The position numbers and the translations under genes are program-made. The notes below the pieces were generated by a model. It had not been told where the DNA came from and ran no database searches. It was given only the letters and a program-made list of their open reading frames with translations. Shown here piece after piece: positions 34,517 through 44,190 of a DNA stretch of 64,000 nucleotides. The stretch is from Halopiger djelfimassiliensis (GTDB lineage Archaea > Halobacteriota > Halobacteria > Halobacteriales > Natrialbaceae): positions 124,001 to 188,000 of the forward strand of contig NZ_HG315687.1 of NCBI RefSeq assembly GCF_000455365.1, written 5' to 3'. Positions within the stretch are counted from its first letter, which is position 1. Every line of letters starts with the position of its first letter.

Positions 34517-35107
34517 ATGCACGTCATCGGAACGGTGGGTCTCCCCGGCAGCGGCAAGGGCGAGGCGGCCACCGTCGCACGCGAGGAAGGGATCCCAGTG
34601 GTAACGATGGGTGACGTCGTTCGCCAGGAAACGGCCGATCGCGGCCTCGACCCGACGAAAGACCACGGGAAGGTCGCCAAGGCCCTGCGCGACGAGCACG
34701 GGCCGGCGGCGATCGCCGAGCGCTCGCTCCCGATGATCGAGGACCGACTCGAGGACCACGACACGGTGGTAGTCGACGGCATTCGCTCCGATACCGAGGT
34801 CGACGTTTTCGCCGAGCGGTTCGGCGACCGGTTTACGCTCGTCAGTATCGAGGCCCCGTTCGAGGTTCGAGCCGAGCGGATCGACGCCCGCGGCCGGGAC
34901 GCGGACGAGGACGACGGCGGCGAGGGGTTGGCCGCCCGCGACGAGCGCGAACGCGGGTTCGGCATGGACGACGCGATGGATCGGGCCGACGTCGTCGTCG
35001 AGAACACCGACTCGCTCGAGGCGTTCCACGATCGGATTCGGGCCGTCATTCGGGAGGGATCAAGCCGAACGGACGAGGAGTTGACTACGGAGGGACACCA
35101 GTCATGA
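34517..35107 (+). CDS. UPF0200 family nucleotide kinase-like protein
   Basis: A 196-residue P-loop protein related to dephospho-CoA kinase and adenylate kinase. GLPGSGKGEAATVA is Walker A, TMGDVVRQETADRG is the acceptor-binding helix, VVVDGIRSDTEVDVF carries the Walker B-like Asp, and RDERERGFGMDDAMDRAD is a lid-like segment. An acidic insert (DADEDDGGEG) is halophilic. The substrate is unknown. The stop overlaps the following UPF0201 gene (ATGA), a pairing conserved in archaea. Confidence 0.88.
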   Translation: MHVIGTVGLPGSGKGEAATVAREEGIPVVTMGDVVRQETADRGLDPTKDHGKVAKALRDEHGPAAIAERSLPMIEDRLEDHDTVVVDGIRSDTEVDVFAERFGDRFTLVSIEAPFEVRAERIDARGRDADEDDGGEGLAARDERERGFGMDDAMDRADVVVENTDSLEAFHDRIRAVIREGSSRTDEELTTEGHQS

Positions 35108-35517
35108 CCGATATCTACCGCGTCGACGTCGAGATCACGGCACCGGTCTACGACACCGAAGTCACGAGTCGCGTCGCGGACGCCGTCGCCAACGTCTTTC
35201 CGAACGCCGACCTCGAGGAGGAGTTCGGGGAGATCAGGGGCGAAACACACTCGATGGATCACTTTTCGGATCTGCTGCACCGACAGGAGATCCTCGATAC
35301 GGCCCGCGGCGAGTTCTTCGGCAACCGCGAGGGAGACACGTTTGCCTTTGCGCTCAAGAAGCAAGCGGCCTTCGAGGATCGGGTCAACTTCTCGGTCGGC
35401 GAACCGGACGAACTCGGCGAGATCAGCGTTCGCGTCCGCGTCGAGGAGCCGACCGTCGAGGAGTACATCGATCACATCGCGCCGCCCACGGAAGACGGCC
35501 GGCCGGTCGAGGGGTGA
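35104..35517 (+). CDS. UPF0201 family RNA-binding-like protein
   Basis: A 137-residue archaeal protein: TDIYRVDVEITAPVYDTEVT, a helix with VADAVANVFPNADLEEEFGE, then LHRQEILDTARGEFFGNREG and FALKKQAAFEDRVNFS. The fold of the family resembles small RNA-binding (L5-like) domains. It is translated together with the UPF0200 kinase through a four-base overlap. Their shared job is not known to me. Confidence 0.88.
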   Translation: MTDIYRVDVEITAPVYDTEVTSRVADAVANVFPNADLEEEFGEIRGETHSMDHFSDLLHRQEILDTARGEFFGNREGDTFAFALKKQAAFEDRVNFSVGEPDELGEISVRVRVEEPTVEEYIDHIAPPTEDGRPVEG

Positions 35518-35518
35518 G

Positions 35519-36121
35519 TTACTCGAAGCGTTCGACGGCCTGCTCGTACCGACTCGAGGGCTCGTCCCAGTCGACGACGGCGAAGAAGGCGTCGATGAAG
35601 TCGCCGCGGTCCGGGCCGTAGTCGTGGTAGTAGGAGTGTTCCCAGACGTCGAGCGCGAGGATGGGGTGACTTCCCCACAGCGCGCCCTGATCGTGCTTGT
35701 CGACGACGACGGTGCGCAACTGGTTCGAGAAGGAGTCGTACACCAGCAGCGCCCAGCCGCTCGCGTCGGCGGCGGCGGCGCGGAACTCGCTCTCCCAGGC
35801 CTCGTAGGAGCCGAAGTCCCGTTCGATGCGGTCGGCGAGTGCGCCCGTCGGTTCGTCGCCGCCCTCGGGGTCCATCGACTGCCAGAACAGGTCGTGGAGG
35901 ATGTGCCCCGACCCGTTGTGGGTCACGTTTCGGATCGCAGCCGCCGAAGACGAGAAGTCGCCCGTCTCGCGGTTTTCCGCGAGCGTCTCCTCGGCGCTGT
36001 TCCACCCGTCGACGTATCCCTGATGGTGGGTGTCGTGGTGCCAGGTGAGGACCTGTTCGGAGATGTGTGGTTCCAGTGCGTCGTACGCGTACGGCAGCGG
36101 CGGCAGTTCGTAGTCAGTCAT
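35519..36121 (-). CDS. sod: superoxide dismutase (Mn/Fe type)
   Basis: A 200-residue enzyme that dismutates superoxide in the cytoplasm. LTWHHDTHHQGYVDGWN gives the first metal His and the second-shell residues, NGSGHILHDLFWQSM the second His, and LALDVWEHSYYHDYG the Asp and third His. I start at the ATG at 36121 (MTDYELPPLPYAYDALEPHI), where the family begins. An upstream in-frame ATG would add 11 residues without family support. It lies tail to tail with the UPF0201 gene, with one base between. Confidence 0.96.
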   Translation of the reverse strand: MTDYELPPLPYAYDALEPHISEQVLTWHHDTHHQGYVDGWNSAEETLAENRETGDFSSSAAAIRNVTHNGSGHILHDLFWQSMDPEGGDEPTGALADRIERDFGSYEAWESEFRAAAADASGWALLVYDSFSNQLRTVVVDKHDQGALWGSHPILALDVWEHSYYHDYGPDRGDFIDAFFAVVDWDEPSSRYEQAVERFE

Positions 36122-36255
36122 CGTGCTATCGAAACGGAGGGCCGAAACCGACATGAGTGTTTCCTGAACCGTCTTTTTGTAACGTTTCTCACAGTATCCG
36201 ACGCGTCGGGCGATCGTGCCACGAGTTTAACACGATGGGGGCCGTAGCGTTCGGT

Positions 36256-36588
36256 ATGGCCTATCGGTTCGTGCGTGCGAAACCGAAACTGGACCACCTG
36301 CCCGAGTTGCGAGACCGACTCGAGAGCGGCGACATCGAACGGATGGAGCCGTTCGGTCGCGCGATGACGAAATCGCTAACCGACGCCCGGTTTGACCCCA
36401 AGACGGGGGAGGCCGTCTGGGTCGAGGAAGATTACTGCTCGCCGCCGCTGGCGATGGAACGCGAGGAGGTCCTCGACGACTACTTCGAGACGGTGACCGT
36501 CGTCGAGGAGAACGTCGACGAAGCCGCGGGCTGGAAGCGCATCGAGGACTATCCGTCGCTGTGGGAACAGATGACGAGCGAGGCGTGA
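36256..36588 (+). CDS. small conserved haloarchaeal protein
   Basis: A 110-residue protein starting MAYRFVRAKPKLDHLPELRD. It is highly charged, with a central RFDPKTGEAVWVEEDYCSPP and a C-terminal GWKRIEDYPSLWEQM. There is no signal, membrane helix or catalytic pattern. The gene is divergent from sod. The clean start, composition and compact length suggest a real protein of unknown function. Confidence 0.65.
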   Translation: MAYRFVRAKPKLDHLPELRDRLESGDIERMEPFGRAMTKSLTDARFDPKTGEAVWVEEDYCSPPLAMEREEVLDDYFETVTVVEENVDEAAGWKRIEDYPSLWEQMTSEA

Positions 36589-36685
36589 CGAGGTCCCGGT
36601 CGGCTCGAGCGTCGTCCGGCTGCGACGGTCAACCGGCAGCATGAGGGCGGGGGATAATGTGCCACGAACGAATAGGTATGCCGAC

Positions 36686-37627
36686 ATGCACGGCACGATA
36701 CCCGTCTCGGAGATCATGGTCACGGACGTCGTCACCGCACCGCCCGACGCGACCGCGACGGAGGCCGCGACGCTGTTGCGCGACGAGGGGGTTAGCTCCG
36801 TCGTCGTCGTGCGTGACGACGAGCCGATCGGCATCGTGACGGAGGGTGATTTCGCGACGCAGCTCTGTGAACGCGAGAATCTCGGCCGGCTCGAGCTCGC
36901 CGAGACGATGTCGGCCCCGATCGAGACGATCACGCCGGAGACGTCGATCGTCGAGGCCGTGTCGGTGCTGCGCGAGGACGGACTCGAACACCTTCCGGTC
37001 GTCGAACGCGACGGGGCGGACGACACCGGTACGCTCGTCGGCATTCTCACGACGACGGAACTCTCGTACTTCGTCCCGCATCTGGCTCACCGGCGGGGCG
37101 GCCTCGAGACGAAACCGCCGCGACGACGGGTCCGGACCGACACCCAGTACGAACGCGACGACTGGGAGTTCGAGTACCGCGGCGAGGACGAATCGACCGT
37201 CTCGGTCGGCGACGTCGCCCGCTTCTCGAAGCAGCTTTCGGCGGACGACGTCGAGGCGTTCGCCGAGATCACAGGCGATACGAACCGGCTTCACCTCGAC
37301 GAGGAATACGCCGCCGAAACCCGCTTCGGGACGCGGATCGTCCACGGCGTGCTCGCGAACGGGTTGATCAGCGCGGCGCTCGCACGGCTTCCCGGGTTGA
37401 CGATCTACCTCTCACAGGAGAGCAGCTTTCTCGCGCCGATCGGCGTCGGCGACCGGGTCACCGCCGTCTGTGAGGTCGTCGAGGACCTCGGCGACTCGAA
37501 GTACCGGATCGAGACGACCGTCTACGATGGCGACGATACCCTCGTCCTCGACGGGGATTCCGTCGTGCTCATCGACGAACTGCCACCGGAGTCGGCGTTC
37601 GAGACGGGGGCGACCGCCGACGAATAA
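36686..37627 (+). CDS. CBS-domain pair fused to a MaoC-like hotdog domain
   Basis: A 313-residue fusion. Residues 1-135 are two CBS motifs (VSEIMVTDVVTAPPDATATE; PIETITPETSIVEAVSVLRE), which usually bind adenine nucleotides. After a linker, residues 170-305 form an R-hydratase-like hotdog fold: VGDVARFSKQLSADDVEAFAE, GDTNRLHLDEEYAAETRFG and IVHGVLANGLISAAL. The Asp and His of the hydratase motif (GDxNPxHxD) are present as GDTNRLHLD. I infer an enoyl-CoA hydratase-like enzyme gated by cellular energy state. It is monocistronic. Confidence 0.88.
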   Translation: MHGTIPVSEIMVTDVVTAPPDATATEAATLLRDEGVSSVVVVRDDEPIGIVTEGDFATQLCERENLGRLELAETMSAPIETITPETSIVEAVSVLREDGLEHLPVVERDGADDTGTLVGILTTTELSYFVPHLAHRRGGLETKPPRRRVRTDTQYERDDWEFEYRGEDESTVSVGDVARFSKQLSADDVEAFAEITGDTNRLHLDEEYAAETRFGTRIVHGVLANGLISAALARLPGLTIYLSQESSFLAPIGVGDRVTAVCEVVEDLGDSKYRIETTVYDGDDTLVLDGDSVVLIDELPPESAFETGATADE

Positions 37628-37687
37628 TCCTCCCGGACGGACACGTGGTTGCGACCGACAGGTCGAGTCTCCCGGCGATTCCGCCGG

Positions 37688-38659
37688 TCAGTCGTCTGTA
37701 CAGGCGTCGGCATCCTCGAGTGCCGCCTCCGCGTCGGCACGGTTTCGGCGGGCGGCCGCGGCGTTTCTGTCGGCAGCAGCGGCCGAGGCAGCGGCGAAGT
37801 GTTCGGCCGCCGTTCGAAGGTGGCCGCTCTGGCAGCCCGCCGTCTCGAAGTACGATGCGAACCCGCTGGGCGACTCCGCCGCTCCCGACTCGAGCGTCTC
37901 GACGGCCGTTTCGAACTCGGATTCGGCGTCGGCGAACTCGGTTTCGGCCCGGTCGTGCTCGTCGGCGTCCGCGTGCTCGCGTCCGCGCTCGAGGGCCGCA
38001 TAGCCCGCGAGCATCGCGTCGTAGCCGTCGCCGAGGGCTGCGAGCGAGTCGACGGCGTCCCCGAGCGCGGCCGCGCCCGCCTCGACTTCCTCGAGGTCGA
38101 CGACCGCGAGTTCCTCGAGGCGCTCGGCGTCGAGGTCCTGAAGGGCCGCGTTCGTCTCGTCGAACCGCGTCGCTGCCGTCTCGATCGCCGCCGTTCGCTC
38201 GTCGACCGTCGTCCTCGCGTCGTCGAGATCGCCCTCGCCCACGATGGTGTCGGTGACGATGGCGGCGTCGTCGGCGAGCGTCTCGTCCGTGACTGTCGCC
38301 GTTACATCGATCAACCCCTCGAGAACGTCCGCGTACGCCCGTAGTTCCTCGATATCGCCGGCCCGATCGTCCGGCAGTTCGTCCGCGGCGGTCTCGAGGT
38401 GGTCCCGTGCCTGCTCGAGATGTGTTCGGGGTTCTTCCGGATCGAAGTCGACGCTTTCGGGGTCCTCGAGTTCGTCCCCGGTATCGAGCGCGATCGCGGC
38501 GTCGTTCAACCCGCCGACCGCTCGACTCAGTTCCCGTTTGCCGGTTCGATCGTCGACTTCGACGCCGCTGGAGTCGCCGCCGAAATCGCCGAGACAACCC
38601 GCACACGCCACAACCGCGAGTCCGCTACCTGTGTAACCGAGATACTGCCGACGGTTCAT
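37688..38659 (-). CDS. secreted helical lipoprotein
   Basis: A 323-residue lipoprotein: NRRQYLGYTGSGLAVVACAGC has twin arginines and a lipobox with Cys at 22. The mature part is almost wholly helical and very acidic, with long Ala/Glu/Asp heptad-like stretches (ARDHLETAADELPDDRAGDI; AAEHFAAASAAAADRNAAAA). It may be a surface spacer or a coiled-coil binding protein. I recognise no named family. Confidence 0.7.
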   Translation of the reverse strand: MNRRQYLGYTGSGLAVVACAGCLGDFGGDSSGVEVDDRTGKRELSRAVGGLNDAAIALDTGDELEDPESVDFDPEEPRTHLEQARDHLETAADELPDDRAGDIEELRAYADVLEGLIDVTATVTDETLADDAAIVTDTIVGEGDLDDARTTVDERTAAIETAATRFDETNAALQDLDAERLEELAVVDLEEVEAGAAALGDAVDSLAALGDGYDAMLAGYAALERGREHADADEHDRAETEFADAESEFETAVETLESGAAESPSGFASYFETAGCQSGHLRTAAEHFAAASAAAADRNAAAARRNRADAEAALEDADACTDD

Positions 38660-38853
38660 TCGACTCGAGGATCGGACTCACCGCTCTTTAACGTGATGAC
38701 CAACATTTCAATAGTGTGTGATTATGGAGAACGGTAGAAACGTGTTTCTCGAGGGAGCTGTCGCACGAATAACTCGAGACTTCGAATAGCTGTTGGATAT
38801 CGATGACGAGTTTTCGACCGAAAGCGCGATCGATCGCGGCGGGCGTCGGCGGG

Positions 38854-40245
38854 CTATCCGAACGGTCCCATGCCGCCCATGCCGCCGCCACCGCCGCCGC
38901 CCTGTTGCATCTGTTTCATCATCCGCTGCATCTCCTGTTCGGAGCCCATACCCTGGAACTGCTTGATCGTCTTCTCCATCATCTTGTACTGCTGGAGCAG
39001 TTCCCGGACGTCGTCCTCGCTGGTGCCCGACCCGCGGGCGATGCGCTCGATCTGGCTCGCGCCGATGGCCTTCGGGTACTCCTTTTCGGCCTCGGTCATC
39101 GAGTCCATGATGACCGAGAACTTGCGCATCCGCTCTTGGGTGACGTCCATCGCGTCGTCGGGCAACTGATCCTTGATCCCGCCGCCGAAGCCGGGGATCA
39201 TGTCCATCACCTGATCGAGCGGCCCCATGTTGTTCATCGCCTCCATCTGCTTTTGCATGTCGTTCAGGGTGAACTGACCCTGCAACATGTCTTCGGGATC
39301 CCAGTCGTCTTCCTCCATCTCGGTCTCCTGCATGGCGCGCTCGACGCGCTCGGCGAGCTGGCCGAGATCGCCCATGCCGAGCAGCCGGGAGATGAAGCCG
39401 TCGGGTTCGAACCGCTCGATGTCCTGTACCTCCTCGCCGGTCCCGAGGAAGGCGATCGAGGAGTCGGTCTGATCGACCGCCGTCAGCGCACCGCCACCCT
39501 TCGCGGTCCCGTCTAGCTTCGTGATGACGACGCCGTCGATGCCGATCGACTCGTCGAACTGCTGGGCCTGTTCCTTTGCGCCCTGCCCGATCGCCGCGTC
39601 TAACACGAGCAGCGACGTGTCGGGTTCGACGACGCCTTCGATGTCCTCGATTTCGTCGATCAGATCGTCCTCGAGCGCGTGCCGACCCGCCGTGTCGACG
39701 ATGTGGACGTCGGCTTCGCTGGTCTCTTCGAGCCCTCGGCGGGCGATCTCGACCGGATCGTCGTTGTCGGGGTTGCCGTAGAAGTCGACCTCGGCGCGCT
39801 GGGTCATCTCCTTGGCCTGGTCGTAGGCACCGGGCCGGAAGGTGTCGGTCTGGATGACCGCCGGTCGCAGTCCCTTCGTCGAGAACCACCAGGCCATCTT
39901 CGCGGCGGAGGTCGTCTTCCCCGACCCCTGCAGCCCGGCCAGCAGGATCGTCTGTTCCTCGAGGGGGAGGTGGGTCGACTCGCCGATGAGATCGACCAGT
40001 TCCTCGTAGACGATCCGGAGGACGAAATCCCGCGCCGGCGTACCGGCCGGGGGTTCCTCCTCGAGTGCGCGCTCTTTGATGTTGTCCGATAGCTCCTGGA
40101 CGAGCGAGATGTCGACGTCTGCGGAGATCAGCGACCGCTGGATCTCCTTGACGATCTCATCGATGTCTTCCTCGCTGATTCGTGACTTCCCGCGGAGTTT
40201 ATCCAGCGTTCCCCGCAGAGAACTCCCGAGATCGTCGAGTACCAT
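38854..40245 (-). CDS. srp54: signal recognition particle 54 kDa protein
   Basis: The GTPase of the signal recognition particle, binding signal peptides and SRP RNA. The 463 residues comprise an N-domain (1-88), a G-domain with [18 protein letters not shown] (G1, 101-118), [17 protein letters not shown] (G3), [16 protein letters not shown] (G4) and a G5 region, and a Met-rich M-domain from about 300. The end is a Met/Gly tail ([20 protein letters not shown]). Its receptor FtsY is encoded about 21 kb away in this window. Confidence 0.97.
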   Translation of the reverse strand: MVLDDLGSSLRGTLDKLRGKSRISEEDIDEIVKEIQRSLISADVDISLVQELSDNIKERALEEEPPAGTPARDFVLRIVYEELVDLIGESTHLPLEEQTILLAGLQGSGKTTSAAKMAWWFSTKGLRPAVIQTDTFRPGAYDQAKEMTQRAEVDFYGNPDNDDPVEIARRGLEETSEADVHIVDTAGRHALEDDLIDEIEDIEGVVEPDTSLLVLDAAIGQGAKEQAQQFDESIGIDGVVITKLDGTAKGGGALTAVDQTDSSIAFLGTGEEVQDIERFEPDGFISRLLGMGDLGQLAERVERAMQETEMEEDDWDPEDMLQGQFTLNDMQKQMEAMNNMGPLDQVMDMIPGFGGGIKDQLPDDAMDVTQERMRKFSVIMDSMTEAEKEYPKAIGASQIERIARGSGTSEDDVRELLQQYKMMEKTIKQFQGMGSEQEMQRMMKQMQQGGGGGGGMGGMGPFG

Positions 40246-40350
40246 TTGCTCGGTCTACGAGGCCACGGCGTTAAAGGCTTTATCTAGGGACCTGCCGGCG
40301 GAGACGAAACTCCGTCCCCGGTCGGCACCGAACCGTGTGACGCGGACCAG

Positions 40351-41313
40351 TCACCCGAGGATGCGCTTGCGTTCTTCCGGCGTGAGTTCGACCGGGCCGA
40401 CGGCGACGGGCGTGCAGTGTTCGCACTCGAACGCGCCGTCGCCGTGTTCGTAGGTCCGGACCGGCCGCCCGAACAGGAAGAAGGCGTCGCGCTGGTGTCG
40501 CGTGATGACGGCGTCGGCGCGTTCCCCGCAGTTGGGACACCACTCTTTGTCGGCCGGTTCCTGATAGGTCACCTTGTGGCGACCGAACAGGAGGCCGTCG
40601 TAGGCCTCGGACTCGGTCCGTTCGATGAGCGCCTCCGGCGGGAGTGGATCGGACTCGAGTTCGGTGTCGTACCCGCTTTCGGCACCCATGGTCGCGGTGA
40701 CGTAGGGGCCGACGCTGATCCGGTTGTCGCGGCCGACGACGTAGACCGTCACGTCGACGGCCTGTCCCTCGATGCGGACCTCGTTACCCCACCCCGTGAC
40801 GTAGACGGTGAGGTCGTGCCTCGCGTCGGTGACGGTCAGTTCGTTCCGGCCACCCCTGACGGAGACGCCGTCGCGCGGGTCCCGGACGCTTCGGCTCCGT
40901 TCCCACCCCGACACGGACACCTCGTAGTCCTCCGGCGAGCGCGTGGGTGCGGCCGCGTCGTCGTGAAAAACTTGCTCGGCTCCGACGGCCGAGACGACCT
41001 CGGCGGCCCCGTGTTCGACGAAGACGTCCTCGACCTCGGTGACGATCGCGTCGCCGTCGACGCGGTCGACGTAGCCGTCCTCGAGATCGCCGGTCAGCAC
41101 CGTCCGGACGGCGTCGGAATCGACGCGGTCGTCGCCGGGTGAGACGTCCGTAAAGACGTACTCGGGGTCGAAGATCGTGAGCGTTCCCGCGACGGCGTCG
41201 GCACTGACGTAGACGTCGGCCGCACCCCGGAGTTCGACGGGCGCGGTTTCGCCCCCGCCGACGTGAACGTCGCCCGTAAACTCCCGTCGAACCGCGTCCT
41301 GATCGCCGCTCAT
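40351..41313 (-). CDS. uncharacterised protein with beta-solenoid-like region and zinc ribbon
   Basis: A 320-residue protein on the same strand as srp54 and 105 bp upstream of it. The central part (about 145-200) is made of short strands with repeated turns (GGRNELTVTDARHDLTVYVT; GNEVRIEGQAVDVTVYVVGR), suggesting a small beta-solenoid. The C-terminal part has CPNCGERADAV and FECEHCTPVAVG, a Cys4 zinc ribbon. It ends in LTPEERKRILG. I cannot name the family, and its order with srp54 may be accidental. Confidence 0.65.
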   Translation of the reverse strand: MSGDQDAVRREFTGDVHVGGGETAPVELRGAADVYVSADAVAGTLTIFDPEYVFTDVSPGDDRVDSDAVRTVLTGDLEDGYVDRVDGDAIVTEVEDVFVEHGAAEVVSAVGAEQVFHDDAAAPTRSPEDYEVSVSGWERSRSVRDPRDGVSVRGGRNELTVTDARHDLTVYVTGWGNEVRIEGQAVDVTVYVVGRDNRISVGPYVTATMGAESGYDTELESDPLPPEALIERTESEAYDGLLFGRHKVTYQEPADKEWCPNCGERADAVITRHQRDAFFLFGRPVRTYEHGDGAFECEHCTPVAVGPVELTPEERKRILG

Positions 41314-41427
41314 GATACTCTCGGGGTTCTCAACCGGCTTACTTCAACGGTTCGAATAGTTGCGACAGAATACCGATTCCGGTCGGAAAACCTAAACTAC
41401 TTTGTGATTGAACTGTCACGGGAATCC

Positions 41428-42309
41428 ATGAATCGACGGCGGTTCCTCCGGGTCTCTGGGGGTGGGTTCGTGACCGCGAGTGTGGGACTTGCCGGCTGTC
41501 TCGGGAGTGACGACGACGACGAGCGACCGCCGCGGGAGTCGGAAGTGTTCGACGACGTTTCGATCGATGCCGGGACGATGACGGTCGAACTCGTCTCGAC
41601 GCCGACAGTGCAGTCGACCGACGACAGCGTCTCCGAGGACGCGGTCGTCGGCGCACTGGTCGGGCCGCTGTTCCCGGTCGGAACCGCCCGTGCCGGGTCG
41701 CGCTCGAGCGGCTCGGGGTCGGGCAGGAGCGGCGCGACCGGCCGCGGCAGGGGTGGCTACTCCGACGCACCGACGGACGGCCGCACCGGCTGGGCCGTCT
41801 ACGGCGGGCACCCCCACCATCACCACCACGACCGGGAGGACGAGGCGACGACGTACCGCGCGGCCATCGCGACCCTCGGCGTCGTCTACGTCGGCTCGAA
41901 CCAGACGTATCAACGGAAGTCCCCGGGACCGGACTGGGGACGGGGCGACTGGGACGAGACGCTGTCCGACGTCGATCCGGGAGCGACCCTCGCGGTCGAC
42001 CTCGCGACGCTCGGGGACGACTCCGTCTCGTCGCTTGCGATCGGTTCCGGGTCCGTCCCCGAACCCGAGCCGGAGTCCGATTCGGCGGGCGAAACTGAAA
42101 CCGGGGCCGGGACCGGGACTGACGCCGACTCGAGCACCGGCGACGACGCGGCGACCGCCGACGAGGGCTGGTACCGCCTCGGAACGCACCTCGAGTCACC
42201 CGCCGGTGAGGCCGATTTCGAGTGGGAGGCCGCCGACTTCAAACTCGAACGAGGCTCCGACGGCGGGCTCAGTATCGACGAAGCGTGGCACGTGCGGCCG
42301 CGGCTGTAG
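41428..42309 (+). CDS. Tat lipoprotein with Ser/Gly-rich and His-rich segments
   Basis: A 293-residue protein. NRRRFLRVSGGGFVTASVGL leads to the lipobox LAGC (Cys about 24). Residues 90-115 are Gly/Ser/Arg-rich, and a run of seven His with one Pro (GGHPHHHHHDRE) follows at about 128-137. The C-terminal domain has GWYRLGTHLESPAGEADF. It precedes a membrane spermidine-synthase-like gene and a small cytoplasmic protein on the same strand. This order recalls bacterial clusters that join spermidine-synthase homologues with a secreted DUF4247-type protein. That link is an inference. Confidence 0.65.
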   Translation: MNRRRFLRVSGGGFVTASVGLAGCLGSDDDDERPPRESEVFDDVSIDAGTMTVELVSTPTVQSTDDSVSEDAVVGALVGPLFPVGTARAGSRSSGSGSGRSGATGRGRGGYSDAPTDGRTGWAVYGGHPHHHHHDREDEATTYRAAIATLGVVYVGSNQTYQRKSPGPDWGRGDWDETLSDVDPGATLAVDLATLGDDSVSSLAIGSGSVPEPEPESDSAGETETGAGTGTDADSSTGDDAATADEGWYRLGTHLESPAGEADFEWEAADFKLERGSDGGLSIDEAWHVRPRL

Positions 42310-42406
42310 CCGGTGGTCCCGTTGTCCTCGACCGATCCCCGAACGCCGTCACCCGATCGTCTCGAGCGTGATCCCGTGAGCGGGACTGCCGAAGCCGTCA
42401 GTATCC

Positions 42407-44188
42407 ATGTCAGACGATAGATCGACCGAGGGCGTCGACCGGAGTCCGACCGGAGCGAGCGACGGAACGGACGAGCGGCCACAGCGACTCGTCACCGATC
42501 GGCGGGTAGCGCTGGCGGCGACGTTCGTCGTCGCGTTCTGTTCGATCGCGTACGAACTCGTCTATTCGGAACTGCTCACCGTCTTCTTCGGCGGAACCGT
42601 CCTCCGGTACTCGATCACGATCGGCCTCTATATGTTTTCGCTTGGCGTCGGCTCGGTGTTGTCGGCACAGTTGGGCGAACCCGAGTCGAACTTCCTCCGG
42701 ACCGAGGTTTACCTCGCGATCGCGGGACCCGCGGGGGCGATCGCCATCGTCGCGATCAACTCCCTGCCGTCGCTGACTTTCGCCGGGAAGGAGCCGGCGG
42801 TCCTCCTGCTTTCGCACGTTCCGATCGTCGTCGTCGGCGTCCTCTCGGGGTTCGAAGTACCGTTGCTGACCGACCTCGTCGAGGACCGGGAGGAGACGAT
42901 CTTCGCGTCGCTGGGTCGGCTCTACCCGCGGCGGCTCGTCCGCGGCCTCCTCGGCCTGTTCTTTACGGTCGACGATCCGGACGAGCGCTCGTTCTCGGAG
43001 GTCCTCGGTGTCGACTACCTCGGCAGCCTCGCCGGAACGGTCGTCTACGCGGTGGTGCTGTACCCCCGCGTCGGACTCGTCGTCACCGTCTTCGCGCTGG
43101 GACTGCTGAACGCCATCGCCGCGCTCGCCTTCGCGGCGTGGACGTTCTCGGGACGGACCCGTACCCTCTCGCGACCGACCGCGGGCCAGTGGCAGGCCCT
43201 CGTCCTCGTGGGGTTGCTTCTGACGGGGACCTACGCCGGCCTCGTCGGCCACCCGGGAGCGGTCGACCGCGCGGTGACGACCACCTACCTCGAGCGCAAC
43301 ATCGAGGGCGAGTACCCCGAGGGAACGGACGTTCGGACGCTCAGCTACGACACGACGCCCTATCAGACGGTGCTCACCTACGAACGCGACCTCGAGACCC
43401 ACGCCGACACCGAGCGGTGTCTCCACCTCGATCAGGCGTTACAGTTCTGTGATACGTGGGTCGACTCCTACCACAGCGGGCTCGTCGACGTTCCGATGAC
43501 CACGTTCGACGACCCGTCGTCGGTCGATGTCTTGCTCGTCGGCGGCGGCGACTACATCGCCGTCGACCACCTCCGGCAGTACGGCGCGTCGGTCGAGCAG
43601 GTCGACATCGACGGCGAGTTCCTCGCGATGGCTCGCCAGCGGGAGTTCTTCCGGGAGTTCCACGATGACGCCCACGAGTACGACCGGCTGAACACGACGA
43701 CCGAGGACGCGTTCACCTACCTGCAGGAAACCGAAGGGACGTACGATCTGATCCTGCTCGACGTGCCCGGCGCGCGCAGTGACGAGACGCTGTCGCTGTA
43801 CTCGACGGAGTTCTATTCGCTGGTTCGTGACCGCCTGAGCGACGACGGACTCGTCGTCTCGTGGGTCTATCCCCACGCCGACCACCCCGCCCACAACGAG
43901 GTCTACACCGCGACGCTGCGCGAGGCCGGCTTCGAGCGCTACCTCCCCTACTACGTCTACGACGACCTCGACGGCGACGGCCGACTCGAGCCCGGCGAAC
44001 GGTTCTACGTCCTCGCAGACGGGGACGGCCCGACGCCGGACCCCGACCTCGAGCGCGCCGAGAGCGAGTATCTCCGCGAGCACGCCGGGGCGTTCGACGA
44101 GTGGCGCTGGCGCTCGATCCCCGACTACCGGGGCGTCGAGCCAAACAGCGTCTTCCGCCCGAACTACGACGTCATCGTCGACTACTGA
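42407..44188 (+). CDS. membrane protein with spermidine-synthase-like methyltransferase fold domain
   Basis: A 593-residue protein. Hydrophobic helices lie at about 30-50, 60-80, 95-115, 125-145, 190-210, 215-240 and 260-275. The C-terminal domain (from about 305) has the aminopropyltransferase fold: LLVGGGDYIAVDHLRQYG, VEQVDIDGEFLAMAR and YDLILLDVPGARSD with the catalytic-site Asp region. A canonical EF-hand-type loop, DLDGDGRLEPGE, lies at about 520-531. Substrate polyamines are not proven for such membrane homologues. Two bases separate it from the next gene. Confidence 0.85.
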   Translation: MSDDRSTEGVDRSPTGASDGTDERPQRLVTDRRVALAATFVVAFCSIAYELVYSELLTVFFGGTVLRYSITIGLYMFSLGVGSVLSAQLGEPESNFLRTEVYLAIAGPAGAIAIVAINSLPSLTFAGKEPAVLLLSHVPIVVVGVLSGFEVPLLTDLVEDREETIFASLGRLYPRRLVRGLLGLFFTVDDPDERSFSEVLGVDYLGSLAGTVVYAVVLYPRVGLVVTVFALGLLNAIAALAFAAWTFSGRTRTLSRPTAGQWQALVLVGLLLTGTYAGLVGHPGAVDRAVTTTYLERNIEGEYPEGTDVRTLSYDTTPYQTVLTYERDLETHADTERCLHLDQALQFCDTWVDSYHSGLVDVPMTTFDDPSSVDVLLVGGGDYIAVDHLRQYGASVEQVDIDGEFLAMARQREFFREFHDDAHEYDRLNTTTEDAFTYLQETEGTYDLILLDVPGARSDETLSLYSTEFYSLVRDRLSDDGLVVSWVYPHADHPAHNEVYTATLREAGFERYLPYYVYDDLDGDGRLEPGERFYVLADGDGPTPDPDLERAESEYLREHAGAFDEWRWRSIPDYRGVEPNSVFRPNYDVIVDY

Positions 44189-44190
44189 CC

